Part shown: positions 10,400 to 19,102 of the stretch, piece after piece
Layout of the letters: every line of letters starts with the position of its first letter
How positions within the stretch are numbered: the stretch's first letter is position 1
Program-made: the position numbers and the translations under genes
Notes under the pieces: model-generated
The model's input: only the letters and a program-made list of their open reading frames with translations
The model's database searches: none
Told to the model about the DNA's origin: nothing
From: Lentzea kentuckyensis
Lineage (GTDB): Bacteria; Actinomycetota; Actinomycetes; Mycobacteriales; Pseudonocardiaceae
Assembly: GCF_002150765.1 (NCBI RefSeq)
Contig: NZ_MUYM01000004.1
Span: 1 to 64,000 of the forward strand
DNA: 64,000 bases
Direction of reading: 5' to 3'

Positions 10400-11340
10400 A
10401 GGCTGTCGTGCAACGAAGATACGGATCGGCAGTGCTCGGTGATCTCGATGTGCCTGTGCCTGGGCAAGGGCAGGTTCTGCTGGAGGTGCGGGCCGCGGGC
10501 GTCGACATGGGCGTCTGGCACCTGCTCACCGGCAAGCCCTACCTGGTGCGGGTCATCGGGTTCGGGTTCCGCGGGCCGAAGTCGCCCGTGCCGGGACGCG
10601 ACGTGTCCGGCGTGGTGAAGGAGATCGGGCCTGGTGTCACCGAGTTCGACCTCGGCGACGAGGTGTTCGGCACGTGCGAGGGGTCGTTCGCCGAGTACGC
10701 GGTCGCGCCGGTCGCACGGCTGGCGCGCAAGCCGCGGGGCATCTCGTTCACCGAAGCGGCCGCGGTGCCGATCTCGGGTGGAACCGCGCTGCAGGGACTG
10801 CGCGGAGTTCAAACCGGGCAACGGGTTCTGGTGCTCGGCGCCGGTGGCGGCGTCGGGTCGTACGGGGTACAGATCGCGAAAGCCCTTGGCGCCCACGTGA
10901 CCGGCGTGTGCAGCACACGCAAGGTGGATTTGGTGCGCTCGTTGGGCGCGGACGAGGTTTTCGACTACACGGTCGCAGACTTCACCGGCACGTACGACCT
11001 CATCCTGGACTGCGGCGGCGGCAGACCGTTGTCCAGGCTGCGCAAGGCGGCCAACGAGCGCGGCAGGATCGTGCTGGTCGGCGCGGAGACCGGGGGATCG
11101 ATCACGGGCGGGTTCCAGAAGTCGCTGGGATCGGTCGCGCTGAACCCGTTCTCCTCGAAGAAGTTCGTGCCGCTGATGTCCACCGAGCGCGGTGAGGTCT
11201 TCGACGAGCTGCGTCTGATGATCGAGGCGGGCAAGCTGAAACCCGCGGTGGACCGGACTTTCCCGTTGTCCGAAGCACTCGACGCGATCGAGTACGTCTA
11301 CTCGCGACGGTCGCGCGGCAAGGTCGTCGTCACGATCTGA
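10396..11340 (+). CDS. MDR-family NAD(P)H:quinone oxidoreductase/alcohol dehydrogenase
   Basis: A 314-residue medium-chain dehydrogenase. The N-terminal GroES-like domain includes GRDVSGVVKEIGPGV. The nucleotide-binding domain starts at VLVLGAGGGVGSYGVQIAKA, and the later FDYT and LDCGGG strands are also present. No structural Cys4 zinc loop is present, which places it with zinc-free quinone-oxidoreductase-type members. The GTG start overlaps the XRE stop, so it is the third gene of that operon and could be a target of the regulator. Substrate unknown. Confidence 0.85.
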   Translation: MKAVVQRRYGSAVLGDLDVPVPGQGQVLLEVRAAGVDMGVWHLLTGKPYLVRVIGFGFRGPKSPVPGRDVSGVVKEIGPGVTEFDLGDEVFGTCEGSFAEYAVAPVARLARKPRGISFTEAAAVPISGGTALQGLRGVQTGQRVLVLGAGGGVGSYGVQIAKALGAHVTGVCSTRKVDLVRSLGADEVFDYTVADFTGTYDLILDCGGGRPLSRLRKAANERGRIVLVGAETGGSITGGFQKSLGSVALNPFSSKKFVPLMSTERGEVFDELRLMIEAGKLKPAVDRTFPLSEALDAIEYVYSRRSRGKVVVTI

Positions 11341-12479
11341 CCGCCGATGATCACGGTGGTCACGTCGTGCAGAGCCGTGATGTCCCGCATCGGATCACCC
11401 TGCACAGCGATGATGTCCGCGTCCCAGCCGGGTCTGAGCATTCCCTTGGTGACGCTGAGCGCCCTCGCCGCCTGACTCGTGGCCGCGGCCAGCGCGGCCT
11501 TGTTCGGCACACCGCCCTTGACCAGGTCGGTGACGGAGTAGGCGATCACCCCGTGCCCCTTGCCGCCTCCGATGCCACCATCGGTGCCGGCGACGGTCCT
11601 GACGCCGTGGTCGTACATCAGGCCGGCCATGCTGACCTTGCCGGCGTAACTCATGCCGATCTTGTCCCACGCCTCCCTGATGAAGGGCGGCGGTTCCTGC
11701 GTGACGCCGAGCGTGTGGCAGACCGTGATCTCCGCCTCCGCCAACGCGTCCAGCAGGTCCGCGGGGACGTGCATGCCGTGATCGGTCAGGCACGACAGGT
11801 GTTCGATTCCGTCCACACCCGCGGCCACGGCCCGCTGTGCCGAGGCGAGGCTGTGGGAGTGGGCGGTCACCGGCAGCCCGTGCGCGTGGGCCTCCTCGAC
11901 GACGACGCGGAGTTCGTGCTCGGTGAACTGGCAGTCGGAGACGTTGCTACCGGGCGTCGCGAAGCCGCCGCTGGCCATGATCTTCACGACGTCGACCCCG
12001 CGCTCGGCCCGCTCGCGGACGGCCCGGCGCAGTTCCTCCTCGCCACAGGCTTCACCGCCCATCGACCAGCAGTGACCCCGCTTGCAGGTGATGGGCGGGC
12101 CGGAGCCGAGCACGCGCTGCCGGTGGCGGTCCCGCTGGTCGATCACGGACCACTGGTGGTCGCCCAGGTCGCGGACCGTGGTGACGCCGGCCTTGAGCTG
12201 GCGGTGCAGGCTTTCCGCGATCACCGCGTCGAGCTGGTCGGCGGTGTAGCCGGGCAGGCGGTCCAGCGCGCCGTTCTCACTGTCCGCGCCCAGGTGGACG
12301 TGGGTGTCGATGAGTCCGGGTAGGACGGTCGCGGTGCCGAGATCGACGACCTCGGCACCGGGTACGTCCGGAAGACCCTGCTCGACGGCCTTGATCGTGC
12401 CGTTCTCGGTGATGACCGTGACGGGACCGGCAAGCGTTCGCTCACCGTCGAAGGCACGCCCTGCTCGCAGCGCCAGCAT
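11298..12479 (-). CDS. Amidohydrolase family protein
   Basis: A 393-residue metal-dependent amidohydrolase of the imidazolonepropionase/prolidase-like group. Metal-site motifs appear in order: DTHVHLG, a lysine in VKIMASGG, TAHSHS, EHLSCL and the catalytic Asp in AGTDGG. A composite beta-sandwich flanks the barrel (VVDLGTATVLPG and the C-terminal GWDADI). ATG at 12479 gives normal family length. Its 3' end overlaps the converging oxidoreductase gene by 43 bp. The natural substrate is unknown (a cyclic amide or dipeptide is typical). Confidence 0.87.
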   Translation of the reverse strand: MLALRAGRAFDGERTLAGPVTVITENGTIKAVEQGLPDVPGAEVVDLGTATVLPGLIDTHVHLGADSENGALDRLPGYTADQLDAVIAESLHRQLKAGVTTVRDLGDHQWSVIDQRDRHRQRVLGSGPPITCKRGHCWSMGGEACGEEELRRAVRERAERGVDVVKIMASGGFATPGSNVSDCQFTEHELRVVVEEAHAHGLPVTAHSHSLASAQRAVAAGVDGIEHLSCLTDHGMHVPADLLDALAEAEITVCHTLGVTQEPPPFIREAWDKIGMSYAGKVSMAGLMYDHGVRTVAGTDGGIGGGKGHGVIAYSVTDLVKGGVPNKAALAAATSQAARALSVTKGMLRPGWDADIIAVQGDPMRDITALHDVTTVIIGGQIVTTTLPRDRRE

Positions 12480-12517
12480 CGAGACATTCTGAGCGCCACA
12501 TGCTGGGAAAGCAACGG

Positions 12518-13150
12518 TCAGCGGGCGTGCGGCAACGGGAAGGAGTCGACCTGCGGCAGATCGTGACCGAGCCGGTCGCGCTTGGCCGTCAGGTACGCGA
12601 TGTTGTGCGCGTTGGGCGTCATCAACGACGGAACCCTGGCGGTCACCGGAATTCCGTTGGACTCCAGGGCCGCGATCTTGTCCGGGTTGTTGGACATGAG
12701 GCGCACCGACTGAACCCGGAGGTGGCGCAGCACGCGGGCGGCGGGGGTGTAGTCGCGGACGTCCACGGGCAGGCCGAGAGACGTGGCCGAGTCCAGCGTG
12801 TCGAGACCCTGGTCCTGCAGGACGTGCGTGCGGATCTTGTCGACCAGGCCGATGCCACGGCCCTCGTGGCCGCGCAGGTAGACGAGGATGCCGCTGCCCT
12901 CGCGCACGATGGTGTTCAGCGCGGCGTCCAGCTGTTCGCCGCACTCGCAGCGCATGGCGGCGAAGATGTCGCCCGTCATGCACTCGGAATGGATGCGAAC
13001 GAGGACGTTCTCGCGCAGCTTCGTCTTGCCGTAGACGAGCGCCATGTGCTCGTGGCCGTCCGCGCGGAACGCGACTGCGCGGAAGGTGCCACGGCGGGTC
13101 ACCAGGTCGGACTCCGCTACGTCTTCGTCGTTGAAGGCCTGTTCGAACAT
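12518..13150 (-). CDS. ribA: GTP cyclohydrolase II homologue with altered product-switch residue
   Basis: A 210-residue GTP cyclohydrolase II. Zinc ligands are Cys57, Cys68 and Cys70 (SECMTGDIF...RCECG), and the catalytic loop reads RGHEGRGIGL. The motif that is KIRAY in E. coli RibA reads KIRTH here, so the residue equivalent to Tyr105 is His109. I recall that in Streptomyces coelicolor SCO6655 the same position is Met, and that this enzyme releases the formylated intermediate FAPy instead of the normal diamino product. His here suggests a similar altered outcome (inference). GAGGGG precedes the ATG. It diverges from the PTPS-like gene and probably serves the following cluster rather than riboflavin synthesis. 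Confidence 0.88.
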   Translation of the reverse strand: MFEQAFNDEDVAESDLVTRRGTFRAVAFRADGHEHMALVYGKTKLRENVLVRIHSECMTGDIFAAMRCECGEQLDAALNTIVREGSGILVYLRGHEGRGIGLVDKIRTHVLQDQGLDTLDSATSLGLPVDVRDYTPAARVLRHLRVQSVRLMSNNPDKIAALESNGIPVTARVPSLMTPNAHNIAYLTAKRDRLGHDLPQVDSFPLPHAR

Positions 13151-13243
13151 CTCGGGTCCCCTCGTCCACACGGCGCCTCCCGAGCGTGCAGCTACGCTCG
13201 GATGGAGATCGCACCGTAACCCGACCGCACAGCGGAGGTCATC

Positions 13244-13654
13244 CTGTTCAGCATCACCGTCCGCGATCACGTGATGATCGCCCACAGTTTCCGCGGCGAG
13301 GTCTTCGGTCCGGCACAACGTCTGCATGGAGCAACGTTCCTGGTGGACGCTACGTTCAAACGTGCTGAGCTCGATTCGGACAACATCGTTGTCGACATCG
13401 GACTCGCCACGCAGGAGCTGGGCAAGGTCCTGGCCGCGTTCAACTACCGCAACCTGGACGAAGAACCGCAGTTCGCGGGCATCAACACGTCCACGGAGTG
13501 GCTGGCGAAACACATCGCCGACCAGCTCGCGGACCGGATCTCCGAGGGTGCTCTGGGTGAGGGTGCTCACGGCATCGATGCGATCGCCGTCACACTCCAC
13601 GAGTCCCATGTGGCGTGGGCCGGCTACGAACGTGCACTTCGTACTGCCGGCTGA
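13244..13654 (+). CDS. PTPS/QueD-fold protein with degenerate active site, CTG start
   Basis: A 136-residue T-fold protein of the 6-pyruvoyl-tetrahydropterin synthase family. Homology begins before the first GTG (13271). In-frame CTG at 13244 preceded by GCGGAGG at ideal spacing gives the family-like N-terminus [14 protein letters not shown]. Of the three zinc His residues, His14 and His28 remain, but the third is Ala30 (HGA instead of HGH). The catalytic Cys before it is absent. The pterin-anchoring Glu in [11 protein letters not shown] is kept. The S. coelicolor homologue SCO6650 is recalled to lack zinc and PTPS activity too. It probably binds a pterin-like or pyrimidine ligand. Confidence 0.82.
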   Translation: MFSITVRDHVMIAHSFRGEVFGPAQRLHGATFLVDATFKRAELDSDNIVVDIGLATQELGKVLAAFNYRNLDEEPQFAGINTSTEWLAKHIADQLADRISEGALGEGAHGIDAIAVTLHESHVAWAGYERALRTAG

Positions 13655-14603
13655 CGTCGACGATCCGGACAGTCCCAGCGGCGGCAACGTCTACGACAGA
13701 CGGGTCGGTACAGGCCTCAACCGACTGACCGTCGCTGGTGACTGGCCGCGACCGAGTGATGCCACGGCGTTGGAGCAAGCGCTTGCGGGAATCCCGGACG
13801 GGGACGTCGTGCTCCTCGACGGCCTGGTCAGCTGCGGTGTACCCGAAGTTGTCGTGCCGCACGCACGACGGTTGAAGCTCGCCGTGCTGGTGCACCTGCC
13901 GCTGGCGGACGAGACCGGGCTCGATCCCGCGACCGCCGCGCTCCTGAACGAGAAGGAACAGCAGGTCCTGCGGGCCGCGAGCGCGGTCATCGCGACCAGC
14001 CCGACGGCGGCGCTCGACATCAGGAACAGGCACGGGCTCGACCACGTCCACGTCGTGCTCCCCGGCACCGATCCGGCGCCGGAAGCGACCGGCACGGACG
14101 GCGTGCACCACCTGCTCTGCGTCGCGTCCATCACACCCCGCAAGGGCCACGACCTGCTGGTCAGAGCGTTGCGGAAGATCGACGTCGACTGGCGGCTGAC
14201 GTGCGTCGGCCCACATCGGCCGTTCCTCGCCCAGCTCCCGCGAGACGAGCGCGTCAGCTATCCCGGACCACTCACCGGTGAGGCTCTGAGCAGCGCGTAT
14301 GCCAGCGCCGACCTGTTCGTGCTGGCGTCACGCAACGAGACCTACGGCATGGTCGTCACCGAGGCGCTCGCACGGGGTTTGCCGGTCATCGCGAGCGCGG
14401 TGCCGGACGCGCTCGGAGACGGCGGCCTGCTCCTCCCGCCGGGCGACGAAAATGCATTGGAAGCTGCACTAACGCGCTGGTTCCAAGATCAGGAATTCCG
14501 GGCGGAGCTGCGCGCCAGAGCGATCACCAGACGGGTCAATCTGTCCACTTGGGACGAATCCACAGAGGACCTGCGGAGGGTGCTGGCTAGTCTGCGGCCA
14601 TGA
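13632..14603 (+). CDS. GT-B glycosyltransferase, family 4-like
   Basis: A 323-residue retaining GT-B glycosyltransferase starting at GTG 13632, which overlaps the PTPS-like gene by 23 bp. The N-terminal half opens with [11 protein letters not shown]. The C-terminal Rossmann half has [20 protein letters not shown] and the nucleotide-sugar EX7E motif ETYGMVVTE. It would transfer a sugar to a product of this cluster; donor and acceptor are unknown. The next gene begins inside its stop codon (ATGA). Confidence 0.87.
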   Translation: MHFVLPADVDDPDSPSGGNVYDRRVGTGLNRLTVAGDWPRPSDATALEQALAGIPDGDVVLLDGLVSCGVPEVVVPHARRLKLAVLVHLPLADETGLDPATAALLNEKEQQVLRAASAVIATSPTAALDIRNRHGLDHVHVVLPGTDPAPEATGTDGVHHLLCVASITPRKGHDLLVRALRKIDVDWRLTCVGPHRPFLAQLPRDERVSYPGPLTGEALSSAYASADLFVLASRNETYGMVVTEALARGLPVIASAVPDALGDGGLLLPPGDENALEAALTRWFQDQEFRAELRARAITRRVNLSTWDESTEDLRRVLASLRP

Positions 14604-15379
14604 CCTTCGCCCCGGAATGGCTGGCACTGCGGGAAAGCGCCGACGCGTCCGCACGCTCGACGGAGCTCGTGGACGTGGTCCGCGAAACTCTGGTGAACCG
14701 AAACCCGCTGACGATCCGTGATCTGGGTTGTGGCACGGGATCGATGGGACGATGGCTCGCCGGGAGGCTCGGCGGCGTACAGCACTGGGTGCTGCACGAC
14801 CGCGACCCCCGGCTGCTCGGGCTGGCGGAGGCCAGCATGAGCGAGCTGAAGGACGTCACCGTCGAGACGCGGCAGGGGGACCTGACCGCGCTCACCGCCG
14901 CTGATCTCGCGGGCGCTGACCTGGTCACGTGCTCCGCACTGCTCGACTTGCTCACTTCTGACGAGATGAACGCTCTGGCGGTTGCATGCGTAGAAGCACA
15001 TGTGCCCGCACTGTTCACGCTCTCGGTGGCAGGCCGGATCGACATCGAACCGGCCGAGCCGCTCGATGCCGCCTTCCAGGACGCGTTCAACGCTCACCAG
15101 CGCCGCGTCGTCGACGGGCGCAGGCTCCTCGGGCCGGATGCTCCGGCCGCTGCTGAAGAAGCATTCGTGGCAGCCGGAGCTTCGGTTCGAACGGCTTCGA
15201 GCCCCTGGCACCTGAACGCCGACGCCCTGCTCGGGGAGTGGCTGAAGGGCTGGGTCGGTGCGGCGGTCGAGCAGGAACCCGCACTCGCCGATGAGGCGTC
15301 CGAGTACCTGCGCCGCAGGTCAGAGGCTTCCGCGGTGGTCCACCACGTCGACCTGCTAGCGATACCGAGGGCTGTGTGA
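14600..15379 (+). CDS. Class I SAM-dependent methyltransferase
   Basis: A 259-residue methyltransferase. Motif I is IRDLGCGTGSMGRWLAG (residues ~37-53), followed by an acidic loop (LHDRDPR) and motif IV (ADLVTCSALLDLL). It is coupled to the glycosyltransferase upstream (ATGA) and to the membrane protein downstream (GTGA), so it should act in the same pathway. The acceptor atom is unknown. Confidence 0.86.
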   Translation: MTFAPEWLALRESADASARSTELVDVVRETLVNRNPLTIRDLGCGTGSMGRWLAGRLGGVQHWVLHDRDPRLLGLAEASMSELKDVTVETRQGDLTALTAADLAGADLVTCSALLDLLTSDEMNALAVACVEAHVPALFTLSVAGRIDIEPAEPLDAAFQDAFNAHQRRVVDGRRLLGPDAPAAAEEAFVAAGASVRTASSPWHLNADALLGEWLKGWVGAAVEQEPALADEASEYLRRRSEASAVVHHVDLLAIPRAV

Positions 15380-16341
15380 TGAAGAAGTTCTGGCCGTGGC
15401 TTCGCCTGTTGCTGGCGGTGGCGATCCTGGTGGCCATGGGCGTGCGCCTGGGCACTGGAGCGTTCCTGGACGGACTGCGCGCGATCGACGCGTTCTCCGT
15501 CGCCGCCGCGCTGGCGATCGGGTTCGTGACGACGTTGCTCAGCGCCGGTCGCTGGGTGCTCATCGCGCGCCGCCTCGGCCTGTCGCTGTCCCTGCGCACC
15601 GCGGTCAGCGACTACTACCGCGCGTTGCTGGTCAACGCCGTGCTGCCCGCGGGCGTGCTCGGTGACGTGCACCGTGCGGTCAACCACGGCCGTGAGTCCG
15701 GCGACGTCGGACGAGGCGTGCGCGCCGTGTTCTTCGAACGCTTCGCCGGACAGATGGTGCTCATCGGGATCGGGCTCGCGGTGCTGTTCCTGCACCCCGC
15801 GCCCGGCCTCGACCTCGGGCTGAACGGCATGGCCGCCGGTCTCGTGCTCGTCGGTCTGGTGGCGCTCGTCGCCGTCGGCTGGCGCATCAAGCCCGTGCGG
15901 AAAGTCCTGGTCAACACCCTCGCGGACGGCATCCGGCTGCTCTCGCTGAAGACCCTGCCGGCGGTGCTCGGGCTGTCGGCCGCGACGGTCGCCGGCTACG
16001 TGGCGATGTTCGTGGTCGCCGCCCGCGCCGCCGGGTCGGACGCCACGATCACGCAGCTCGCGCCGGTCGTGGTGCTGGCCCTGCTGATCATGGCGATCCC
16101 GGTCAACATCGGCGGGTTCGGGCCGCGCGAGGCGTTCCTCGCGGTGGCGTTCAGCGCCGCCGGACTGGGGGCCCAGCACGGCTTCACCACGGGCATCGTC
16201 TACGGCGTGCTGGCGTTGATCGCGGCGCTGCCCGGCGCGGTCGTGCTGTTCCTGTCACGCCGTACCAAGGTCGAAAAGTCCGAGGTAGTGGCCGAAGGAC
16301 TCGGCCAGCCCCGCGAGCAGGAGCTCGCCCTTGCGCGCTGA
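15376..16341 (+). CDS. Lysylphosphatidylglycerol-synthase TM/UPF0104-type membrane protein
   Basis: A 321-residue polytopic protein with about eight helices, related to the flippase-like membrane half of MprF (UPF0104). The LSAGRWVLIARRLGL and GGFGPREAFLAVAFS segments are family-typical, and no aminoacyl-transferase domain follows. In this operon it is a candidate for moving a lipid-linked intermediate across the membrane. The start is GTG 15376 or ATG 15379. Its last 87 bp overlap the converging creatininase-family gene. Confidence 0.83.
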   Translation: MMKKFWPWLRLLLAVAILVAMGVRLGTGAFLDGLRAIDAFSVAAALAIGFVTTLLSAGRWVLIARRLGLSLSLRTAVSDYYRALLVNAVLPAGVLGDVHRAVNHGRESGDVGRGVRAVFFERFAGQMVLIGIGLAVLFLHPAPGLDLGLNGMAAGLVLVGLVALVAVGWRIKPVRKVLVNTLADGIRLLSLKTLPAVLGLSAATVAGYVAMFVVAARAAGSDATITQLAPVVVLALLIMAIPVNIGGFGPREAFLAVAFSAAGLGAQHGFTTGIVYGVLALIAALPGAVVLFLSRRTKVEKSEVVAEGLGQPREQELALAR

Positions 16342-16959
16342 CGCGAGCGAAGGACGCCCGATGACGCCGGACGACGTGTACGGCGCCAGACCCAGGGTGA
16401 GCATGTGCCGCCGGTCCTCCGCCAGGTGGTCAGCAGTCTCGTAGCCGGGCCGGATGAGATCGGGGTGGGCGTGCAGCAGGATCGAGGTCTCCAGCTCACC
16501 CGCGTGCATGTCGCTGTACGCCGAGGTCTCGATGCCGGCCTTCTCCCGCGCGAACGCCCAGTCGTCGCGGCCGGGGAACAACGCCAGGCCCTGCGACTCC
16601 TGCACGATGTTCGACAGCACGTAGTTGCCGCCGTGGCCGTTCACCAGCACCAGGCCGGTGACCCCGGTACGCCGCAAAGAGTCCGCGATGTCCGTGACCA
16701 CTGAGATCAACGTGCTCGCGGAGATGCTGACGGTGCCCGGCCAGTCGGCGTGCTCCTGCGAGCACGAGAACTGGATCGGCGGCAGCAACCGGACCGGGTG
16801 CCGCGCCGCGATCTCCGACGCGATGGTCCACGCGATCACCGAGTCCGTGGCGAGCGGCAGGTGCGGGCCGTGCTGCTCGGTGCTGCCGACCGGGAGCACG
16901 GCCACGCGCTGGTCGCGGACGTCGACCGTGGTGTCACGAGGAAACATGGCTGTGTCCAT
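16255..16959 (-). CDS. Creatininase-family amidohydrolase
   Basis: A 234-residue member of the creatininase superfamily with metal ligands in place: STEQHGPHLPLATDS, VNGHGGN and HAGELETS. The family includes creatininase, the mycofactocin peptidase MftE and the archaeal FAPy deformylase ArfB. Beside a GTP cyclohydrolase predicted to leave the formyl group on, a deformylase-like role is attractive but unproven. The start is ATG 16959 behind AAGGAG, or ATG 16947. The gene overlaps the upstream dehydrogenase by up to 26 bp. Confidence 0.85.
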   Translation of the reverse strand: MDTAMFPRDTTVDVRDQRVAVLPVGSTEQHGPHLPLATDSVIAWTIASEIAARHPVRLLPPIQFSCSQEHADWPGTVSISASTLISVVTDIADSLRRTGVTGLVLVNGHGGNYVLSNIVQESQGLALFPGRDDWAFAREKAGIETSAYSDMHAGELETSILLHAHPDLIRPGYETADHLAEDRRHMLTLGLAPYTSSGVIGRPSLASARKGELLLAGLAESFGHYLGLFDLGTA

Positions 16960-17932
16960 TCTCCTTGGGACCGTAGTCAATCCGGTGGCACAGCGCCGGA
17001 ATCTCGCCGTCGGCCAGCTTCGGCATCACGTCCGGGAGCTCCTCGAACGCGCTGTGGCCCGTGATGAGCGCGTCGAACCGGTCGTCGTCGAGGAGGTCGA
17101 GCGCGAGCGCCATGCGTTCGGCGTAGCTGCGGTCCGGGCGGCCGACCGTGCCGACCTGGCTGCTGCGGATCGTGAGCCGCTTCGAGTGGAAGAACTCGCC
17201 CAGCGGCACGGCGATCTTCCGGTCCCCGTACCAGCTGAGCTCGACGACCCGGCCTTCCGGCGCGAGCAGGTTCAAAGCGGTGGTGAGGCCGGGTTCGGTC
17301 GCACTGGCGTGGAAAACGAGATCGCAGCCGTCGAGAGCGTTGTCCGGCAAGGCGAAACCCACACCGAGCTGGTCGGCGACGGCCTGCCGGGCAGGATCCG
17401 CGTCCACCAGCTGGACGCGAGCGCCGGGGAACGTCGCCAGCACCGCCGCGATGCTCGACCCGACCATGCCACCACCGACCACCGCGATCCGGTCACCGAT
17501 CAACGGATGCGCGTCCCACACGGCGTTCACGGCCGTCTCGACGGTGCCCGCGAGGACCGCGCGACCGGCAGGAACCGCGTCGGGCACGACCGTGACCGAG
17601 CTTTCCGGGACCACGTAACGAGTCTGATGTGGATAGAGGCAGAACACCGTGCGCCCACGCAGTTGTTCGGGCCCGTGTTCAACCACGCCCACGTTGAGGT
17701 ACCCGTACTTGACCGGCCACGGGAACTCGCCCTCCTGGAAAGGAGCCCTCATCGTCGCGTACTGGTTCTCCGGCACGCCACCGCGGAAGACGAGGGTCTC
17801 CGTGCCACGGCTCACGCCGGAGAACAGCGTGCGCACCTCGACCTCACCCGGACCGGGCCCGGCCAGCGTGACCTGCCGGACTTCCCCTTTTCCGGATTCA
17901 TTGAGCCAAAAGGCACTCGCCGTACGTGTCAC
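16934..17932 (-). CDS. Zinc-free MDR dehydrogenase (BchC/threonine-DH-like)
   Basis: A 332-residue medium-chain dehydrogenase. The GroES-like part includes GVSRGTETLVFRGG, and the Rossmann domain has IAVVGGGMVGSSIAAVLA. The C-terminal HSKRLTIRSSQVGTVG segment resembles bacteriochlorophyllide-type dehydrogenases. No structural zinc Cys cluster is visible. It is the first gene of a two-gene minus-strand unit with the creatininase homologue and diverges from the CDP-alcohol transferase across only 41 bp, implying shared control within the cluster. Confidence 0.83.
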   Translation of the reverse strand: MTRTASAFWLNESGKGEVRQVTLAGPGPGEVEVRTLFSGVSRGTETLVFRGGVPENQYATMRAPFQEGEFPWPVKYGYLNVGVVEHGPEQLRGRTVFCLYPHQTRYVVPESSVTVVPDAVPAGRAVLAGTVETAVNAVWDAHPLIGDRIAVVGGGMVGSSIAAVLATFPGARVQLVDADPARQAVADQLGVGFALPDNALDGCDLVFHASATEPGLTTALNLLAPEGRVVELSWYGDRKIAVPLGEFFHSKRLTIRSSQVGTVGRPDRSYAERMALALDLLDDDRFDALITGHSAFEELPDVMPKLADGEIPALCHRIDYGPKENGHSHVSS

Positions 17933-17973
17933 TCACAACACCTCCGCCGCACGAAGTCCACTAGGGGCACCTG

Positions 17974-18708
17974 ATGATCACACTTCAGCACACCAGGACA
18001 CCTGTTGTCGTTCGGGAGCCTGCCGCGTGGGCGATCGCCCAGGTGCTCCTGCTGGGCGTGGTCGGTGTCACCACCGGTCTCGGACCGCTGGGCTGGGCCG
18101 CCGGTCTCGCCTACGGGTTCGCCACGTGGGCGTTCCTCGGCTACGGCATGCAGCGGCACCGCACCAGGTCGCTGGGCCCGGCTGACCGGGTCACGCTGGC
18201 CCGCGGCCTGATGGTCGGCGCGGTGACCGCGCTGGTCGCCGATCGCGCTGGTCAGGACGTTCCGGTGACGCTGGTCGTGTCCTTGGCGGCCGTCGCGCTG
18301 TCCCTCGACTGGGTGGACGGTCAGGTCGCGCGCCGCACCGGCACCTCGTCCGCGCTCGGTGCGCGGTTCGACATGGAGGTCGACGCGTTCCTGATCCTGG
18401 TGCTGAGCGCGTACGTGGCCGTGCACATGGGGCCGTGGGTGCTCGCGATCGGGCTCATGCGGTACGTGTTCGTCGCCGCGTCGTGGCGTTTCCGCTGGAT
18501 GAACGCACCGCTGCCGGCCAGCTACGCGCGCAAGGTCGTGGCCGCCGTGCAGGGCATCTTCCTCGTCGTCGCGGCCTCGGGGCTGCTCCCGTTCGCGGCG
18601 GTTCTCGTCGGCCTCGCGCTGGCGTCGCTGGTGTGGTCGTTCGGCCGCGACGTGCTGTGGCTGTGGCGTCACGCCGGAGTCGCGGTGGCAGGATCCGGTC
18701 ATGTCTGA
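17974..18708 (+). CDS. CDP-alcohol phosphatidyltransferase
   Basis: A 244-residue integral membrane enzyme with about six helices. The complete CDP-alcohol signature D-x2-DG-x2-AR-x8-G-x3-D-x3-D is read from DWVDGQVARR through GARFDMEVD. It would move a phospho-alcohol or diacylglycerol-phosphate between CMP and an acceptor, linking the soluble product of this cluster to lipid. The alcohol is unknown. An AGGGGC site precedes the ATG. The next gene overlaps by 8 bp. Confidence 0.88.
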   Translation: MITLQHTRTPVVVREPAAWAIAQVLLLGVVGVTTGLGPLGWAAGLAYGFATWAFLGYGMQRHRTRSLGPADRVTLARGLMVGAVTALVADRAGQDVPVTLVVSLAAVALSLDWVDGQVARRTGTSSALGARFDMEVDAFLILVLSAYVAVHMGPWVLAIGLMRYVFVAASWRFRWMNAPLPASYARKVVAAVQGIFLVVAASGLLPFAAVLVGLALASLVWSFGRDVLWLWRHAGVAVAGSGHV

Positions 18709-19102
18709 GCAGACCTCGACCGCGGCGAAGATCGGCAACATCGTCGTCTGGATCCTGCAGATCGCGCTGGCGCTCCAGTTCCTCAAGAACGGCTACGCGC
18801 TGTTCACCGACGACTTCGTGAAGAAGTTCGACGACATCGGCTTCGGCCAGTGGTTCCGCTACTTCACCGGCGTGCTGGAGATCGGTACCGCGATCGGCCT
18901 GCTCATCCCGCGCGTGTGCGGCATCGCGGCGCTGGGCCTGGCCGGCATCATGGGCGGCGCCGCGCTCACCGAGTTCTTCCTCGTGACCAACGGTGGTCTC
19001 GACGACGCGACGATGCCCCTGATCTTCATGGTGTGGGCGCTCGTGATCGCGGTCTACCGCCGCGAGCAGATCCTCGGACTGCTCAAGCTCGTCAAGAAGT
19101 GA
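18701..19102 (+). CDS. DoxX-like membrane protein
   Basis: A 133-residue protein with four hydrophobic helices (residues ~10-30, 50-72, 75-95 and 102-120), with ALQFLKNGYALFTDDF and GVLEIGTAIGLLIP typical of the DoxX/YphA family. Such proteins are linked to oxidative or redox membrane functions without a settled mechanism. It overlaps the CDP-alcohol transferase start-to-stop and its 3' end overlaps the converging reductase by 11 bp. It may be a passenger rather than a pathway enzyme. Confidence 0.75.
   Translation: MSEQTSTAAKIGNIVVWILQIALALQFLKNGYALFTDDFVKKFDDIGFGQWFRYFTGVLEIGTAIGLLIPRVCGIAALGLAGIMGGAALTEFFLVTNGGLDDATMPLIFMVWALVIAVYRREQILGLLKLVKK

Noticed and set aside
11298-13214. 638-residue amidohydrolase fusion
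   Set aside because: The upstream part is an out-of-frame shadow of ribA; family homology starts at ATG 12479.
13244-13654. QueD (queuosine pathway) assignment
   Set aside because: No queC or queE nearby, and the catalytic Cys and third zinc His are missing.
12518-13687. Extended 389-residue GTP cyclohydrolase reading frame
   Set aside because: The first ~179 codons are antisense to the PTPS-like gene and unlike the family. ATG 13150 with GAGGGG gives the normal length.
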